Assembly (NCBI GenBank): GCA_964291375.2
Contig: OZ219809.1
Span: 2,170,001-2,234,000 of the forward strand
Direction of reading: 5' to 3'
Length of the DNA stretch: 64,000 bases
Source of the DNA: 3107 sp001483205
GTDB taxonomy: Bacteria; Pseudomonadota; Alphaproteobacteria; Rhodobacterales; Rhodobacteraceae
Part shown: in pieces, positions 61,500 through 64,000 of the stretch
How positions within the stretch are numbered: the stretch's first letter is position 1
How the letters are laid out: every line of letters starts with the position of its first letter
Notes under the pieces: generated by a model
Database searches by the model: none
What the model was told of the DNA's origin: nothing
What the model saw: only the letters and a program-made list of their open reading frames with translations
Program-made: the position numbers and the translations under genes

Positions 61500-62735
61500 T
61501 TACGTCCTCCCTGCCCAGGCCAGCCAGATTGCAGCCGTCCAAGTAAAGTCCGACCCGCCGCAAGGCGCACCGTTTGTCGGGTCGAAATATTCATAGAACC
61601 CCCCCTGGCGGATCAGTGCCTCGGTTTCGCGGCGCAACCGCTCTGCCAGCAGGTTCAGCCCCGCGTCCTTGAGGCCGATGGCGATCAGCGCGTTCATAAA
61701 CGGCCAGCTCGGGCCGCGCCAATAGCGTTGCGGCTCGAAACGGTCCGCCTTCGGGTCCGTTGACGGAATGCCGTAGGTCACGGCGTCCCACGCATCCAGA
61801 ATGCGCTTGTCCATCGCCGGATTGCGGATACCGGCATAAAAATGCAGGAAAGCGCCGGAGCTTATGTTGTTGGCCCATTTGCCGCGGCGCAAATCACGCG
61901 CATCATAAGAGCCGAGTTCCTCATTCCAAAGCGACGGCACGGCGGCAGAGAGGTCGGCCATCCAGCCCTCGATCTCTGTGGTGTCCTCGCCCAGCGCCCG
62001 CGCGATGTCGATCAAATCCCGGTCCGCGCGCAGAAGGATAAAGGTCATCGCCGGATCGGTCATCAGAAAGGGGCTGTTTTCCATGATCGCCTGATCATTC
62101 CAGCCACAATTCCGGCCAAATTCGAGGATGGCGACATATTTGTCGTATTCCTCTTTCTGGGGTCGCCTTTCGGGATCGACATGCCGGGTGTCGCACCGCT
62201 CGTAGGGCAAGACGCCGGAGCCGTCCACGCCCTCCATGCCGATGTCCCAGTCGGGGCAGTTGTCGCGGCCCGATTCCCAGGGGTGGGTGATGGTCGCGGG
62301 TCCGTGGACGCAGCGCACGGTGTGATACCAGCGGTGCCATGCCAGCATTTTGGGGAACAAGGCCCTGATCCGTTCCGCGCCCGCCTGTCTGTCCATTTCC
62401 CAGACCTTTGCGGCGACGGTTGCCGCCACCGGGGGCTGGCTGATGCCGGATGTCGGCGGTGTTTGCCCGGTGTCCCAGATGTCGGGACCGGGGAAATAGC
62501 CGGGGCTGTCCTCGTGGAATATGATATGCGGCACCATGCCGCTGTCCCACTGGCTGTTGAACAATGTCTCCAGCTCTGTCCAGGCGCGGTCAATGTCGAA
62601 TGTGGCAAAGCCCCATGCGGCAAGAACGCTGTCCCAGTTCCATTGGTAAGGGTAAAGGCCCGAGGTCGGGATCGTGTATCTGCCCTTGTCATTCCGCTCG
62701 AGAATCTCACGTGCGGTATTATCCAGACTGTTCAT
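61500..62735 (-). CDS. GH63-like glycosyl hydrolase (mannosyl/glucosylglycerate hydrolase-like)
   Basis: This 411-aa protein has an (alpha/alpha)6-barrel pattern. YQWNWDSVLAAWGFATFDID near the N-terminus, SQWDSGMVPHIIFHEDSPGY, and HPWESGRDNCPDWD (residues 151-164, with a candidate acid Asp) resemble bacterial GH63 mannosylglycerate/glucosylglycerate hydrolases. A C-terminal EYFDPTNGAPCGGSDF segment may hold the second carboxylate. No signal peptide is present, so it acts on imported substrate. It is flanked by permease (4-bp overlap) and ATPase genes of one operon. Substrate identity is an inference. Confidence 0.8.
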   Translation of the reverse strand: MNSLDNTAREILERNDKGRYTIPTSGLYPYQWNWDSVLAAWGFATFDIDRAWTELETLFNSQWDSGMVPHIIFHEDSPGYFPGPDIWDTGQTPPTSGISQPPVAATVAAKVWEMDRQAGAERIRALFPKMLAWHRWYHTVRCVHGPATITHPWESGRDNCPDWDIGMEGVDGSGVLPYERCDTRHVDPERRPQKEEYDKYVAILEFGRNCGWNDQAIMENSPFLMTDPAMTFILLRADRDLIDIARALGEDTTEIEGWMADLSAAVPSLWNEELGSYDARDLRRGKWANNISSGAFLHFYAGIRNPAMDKRILDAWDAVTYGIPSTDPKADRFEPQRYWRGPSWPFMNALIAIGLKDAGLNLLAERLRRETEALIRQGGFYEYFDPTNGAPCGGSDFTWTAAIWLAWAGRT

Positions 62736-63949
62736 CCTTTGACTGATCCTGCGGTAAGGCCTTTGGTCATAAAGCGCTCAAGGCCAAGGAAAAGCGCCAT
62801 GATCGGAACGGTTGCGATCACGGACCCCGCCATCAGGTGCTGACGCGGAATCTCGGAGCTGTTGAGCGAGGCGATGCCTCTTGTCAATGTGAATTTCGAC
62901 GGATCATCCAGCAACATGAAGGCCAGCAGAAATTCGTTCCACGCGATCATAAAGACGTAGAGCGAGACCGATGCCATGGCGGGCAGGCTAAGCGGCAGGG
63001 TGATTTTCCAGATCACCGCCAGCCGCGACAGGCCGTCCATCAGGCCCGCTTCCTCGACCTCGGCGGGAAGGCCGCGAAAATACCCTTGCAGCATATACAG
63101 CGCCACCGGGATCGTCGTTACCGGATAGATCATCACGATACCGATGACAGAGTTGCGCAGCCCCAGCATGGAAAAGGCGATATAGATCGGCAGCGCCAGA
63201 ACGATCATCGGCACCATATAGATCAGCAGGATCGAACGGGAAAACGCCGCGCGCCCCTGAAAGCGCAGTCGCGCGACAGCATAGGCCCCGGGGATTGCGA
63301 ACAAGAGCGTGATCAGAACCGTCAGGATCGAGATGTAGAAGGATGTCCACAGATAAGAGCCGAAATTGAAGTCCAGGAACAGCTCAAAGTAAGAGCGGAA
63401 AAGGTCTGTGCCCTTGGACAGGTCAATGGAAAAGTCGAGCGGGTTCTTGATCAGCTCTGCCTGGTTTTTCAGGCTGGTCATCACCATCACATAGAACGGG
63501 ATAAGGACGATTGCGGTGAAGAAGATATAGCCAAAGCCGGTCATAAACCGGATGACGGCCTCTTCAAATTCATGCCGCGTGAGGGCACCGGGCAGGCATT
63601 CCTCCAGAATCGAGAGGGTTGTCCAGGCGGCGATTGCCCCCAGAACCCCCCAGGCAAAGACCGAACCGATGACAGAGGTCGTTTCCCCGATGGCAATCGG
63701 CGCAAGCCCGGCAAGACCCAGAACCGCGGTTCCGGCGGCAACCAGCGCGGCGGCAAGGGGTCTTTCGACCTGATGCTGCACGGCCCCGAAACCGACGATA
63801 CCGCCCCACAGCAGCGACAACCAGATCACCGGCCTGAACGGGTCGCCGGTGGCAAAGGACATCGCCACCGCAATCGTTGTCGCCAGAACAACCATCCACA
63901 GCGCCCCCAGAAGCGGGCCGGTGATATAGCCATAGCGCAGCATGTTCAT
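62732..63949 (-). CDS. Sugar-type ABC transporter permease with N-terminal extra helices
   Basis: This is a CUT1-type permease (MalG/UgpE-like) of 405 aa. The C-terminal half has the expected six helices and the coupling loop EEAGLMDGLSRLAVIWKITL. An N-terminal block with about four additional hydrophobic segments (residues 1-120) precedes it, longer than the 280 aa usual for the family. Its stop overlaps the hydrolase start and its ATG overlaps the upstream gene's stop as ATGA. Confidence 0.9.
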   Translation of the reverse strand: MNMLRYGYITGPLLGALWMVVLATTIAVAMSFATGDPFRPVIWLSLLWGGIVGFGAVQHQVERPLAAALVAAGTAVLGLAGLAPIAIGETTSVIGSVFAWGVLGAIAAWTTLSILEECLPGALTRHEFEEAVIRFMTGFGYIFFTAIVLIPFYVMVMTSLKNQAELIKNPLDFSIDLSKGTDLFRSYFELFLDFNFGSYLWTSFYISILTVLITLLFAIPGAYAVARLRFQGRAAFSRSILLIYMVPMIVLALPIYIAFSMLGLRNSVIGIVMIYPVTTIPVALYMLQGYFRGLPAEVEEAGLMDGLSRLAVIWKITLPLSLPAMASVSLYVFMIAWNEFLLAFMLLDDPSKFTLTRGIASLNSSEIPRQHLMAGSVIATVPIMALFLGLERFMTKGLTAGSVKG

Positions 63950-64000
63950 AGCCCGTCCTCCTGATTGCCATACCGGAAGAAGAAGAAAGAAAAGATCAGC
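63946..64000 (-). CDS. 3' end of upstream gene, probably the partner permease
   Basis: On the minus strand a frame ending FFFFRYGNQEDGL stops at TGA, overlapping the next permease's ATG (63949) as ATGA. The hydrophobic stretch and position suggest the first (MalF/UgpA-like) permease of the importer, with only 17 codons inside the window. Confidence 0.6.
   Translation of the reverse strand, partial: LIFSFFFFRYGNQEDGL

Overview
The window is a GC-rich chromosomal segment of an alphaproteobacterium, most likely a member of the Rhodobacterales. The evidence is the gene content: a sarcosine oxidase soxBDAG operon, a fused MoeA, a membrane-anchored cytochrome c next to prephenate dehydratase, CcmI, a YejABEF importer and a catalytically altered rhomboid. 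Almost every gene is chromosomal housekeeping or nutrient uptake. No phage, integrase, transposase or CRISPR array is visible.

Layout. 0-2.7 kb: proVW-type betaine/choline importer. 2.9-4.7 kb: bactofilin plus M23 peptidase (cell shape). 5-11.5 kb: a large AsmA-like protein, queA, an MFS carrier and a DUF924 protein. 11.8-18.7 kb: lpdA, gpmI, an EnvC-like LytM protein, ctpA, rppH and a carboxymuconolactone-decarboxylase-like protein. 18.8-24 kb: GntR regulator, pseudo-rhomboid, trpS, and a Rieske / desaturase / class II aldolase operon. 24-29.6 kb: rnd, an AT-richer surface lipoprotein, an MFS carrier, a 1.1-kb repeat hub and zapE. 29.7-34.2 kb: molybdenum cofactor genes (fdhD, mobA, mobB, fused moeA), split by repeats. 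34.3-40.8 kb: tRNA-Cys, recR, dnaX, a ureohydrolase, the SRP RNA, pheA and a cytochrome c. 40.9-46.6 kb: yejABEF. 47-50 kb: icd, a DUF1289 protein, ruvX, ccmI. 50.2-55.6 kb: a structured leader, then soxBDAG. 56-60.3 kb: recG, ligA. 60.4-64 kb: sugar-type ABC importer genes around a GH63-like hydrolase.

The standout feature is a dispersed family of non-coding inverted-repeat elements, with about sixteen full, partial or mosaic copies. The termini read roughly AAGACCTCTGCATAATGG. There is a long form of 203-211 bp and a short form of exactly 69 bp in four separate places. The short form looks like the long form deleted between two GCCCGG repeats. One long copy sits in what was an ATGA stop/start overlap between gpmI and the next gene, with a 5-bp ATGAA duplication that restores both the stop and the start codon. 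Other copies split soxB from soxD, mobA from mobB, mobB from moeA and recR from dnaX. A second element is inserted inside one copy with a 9-bp duplication.

Other points: a cobalamin-riboswitch-like leader before soxB; single-base frame disruptions in soxA and at the 3' end of ligA (biological or sequencing error); and no ybaB at its usual place between dnaX and recR. The proVW importer, the sarcosine oxidase and the putative glycosylglycerate hydrolase suggest an organism that takes up and catabolises osmolytes.
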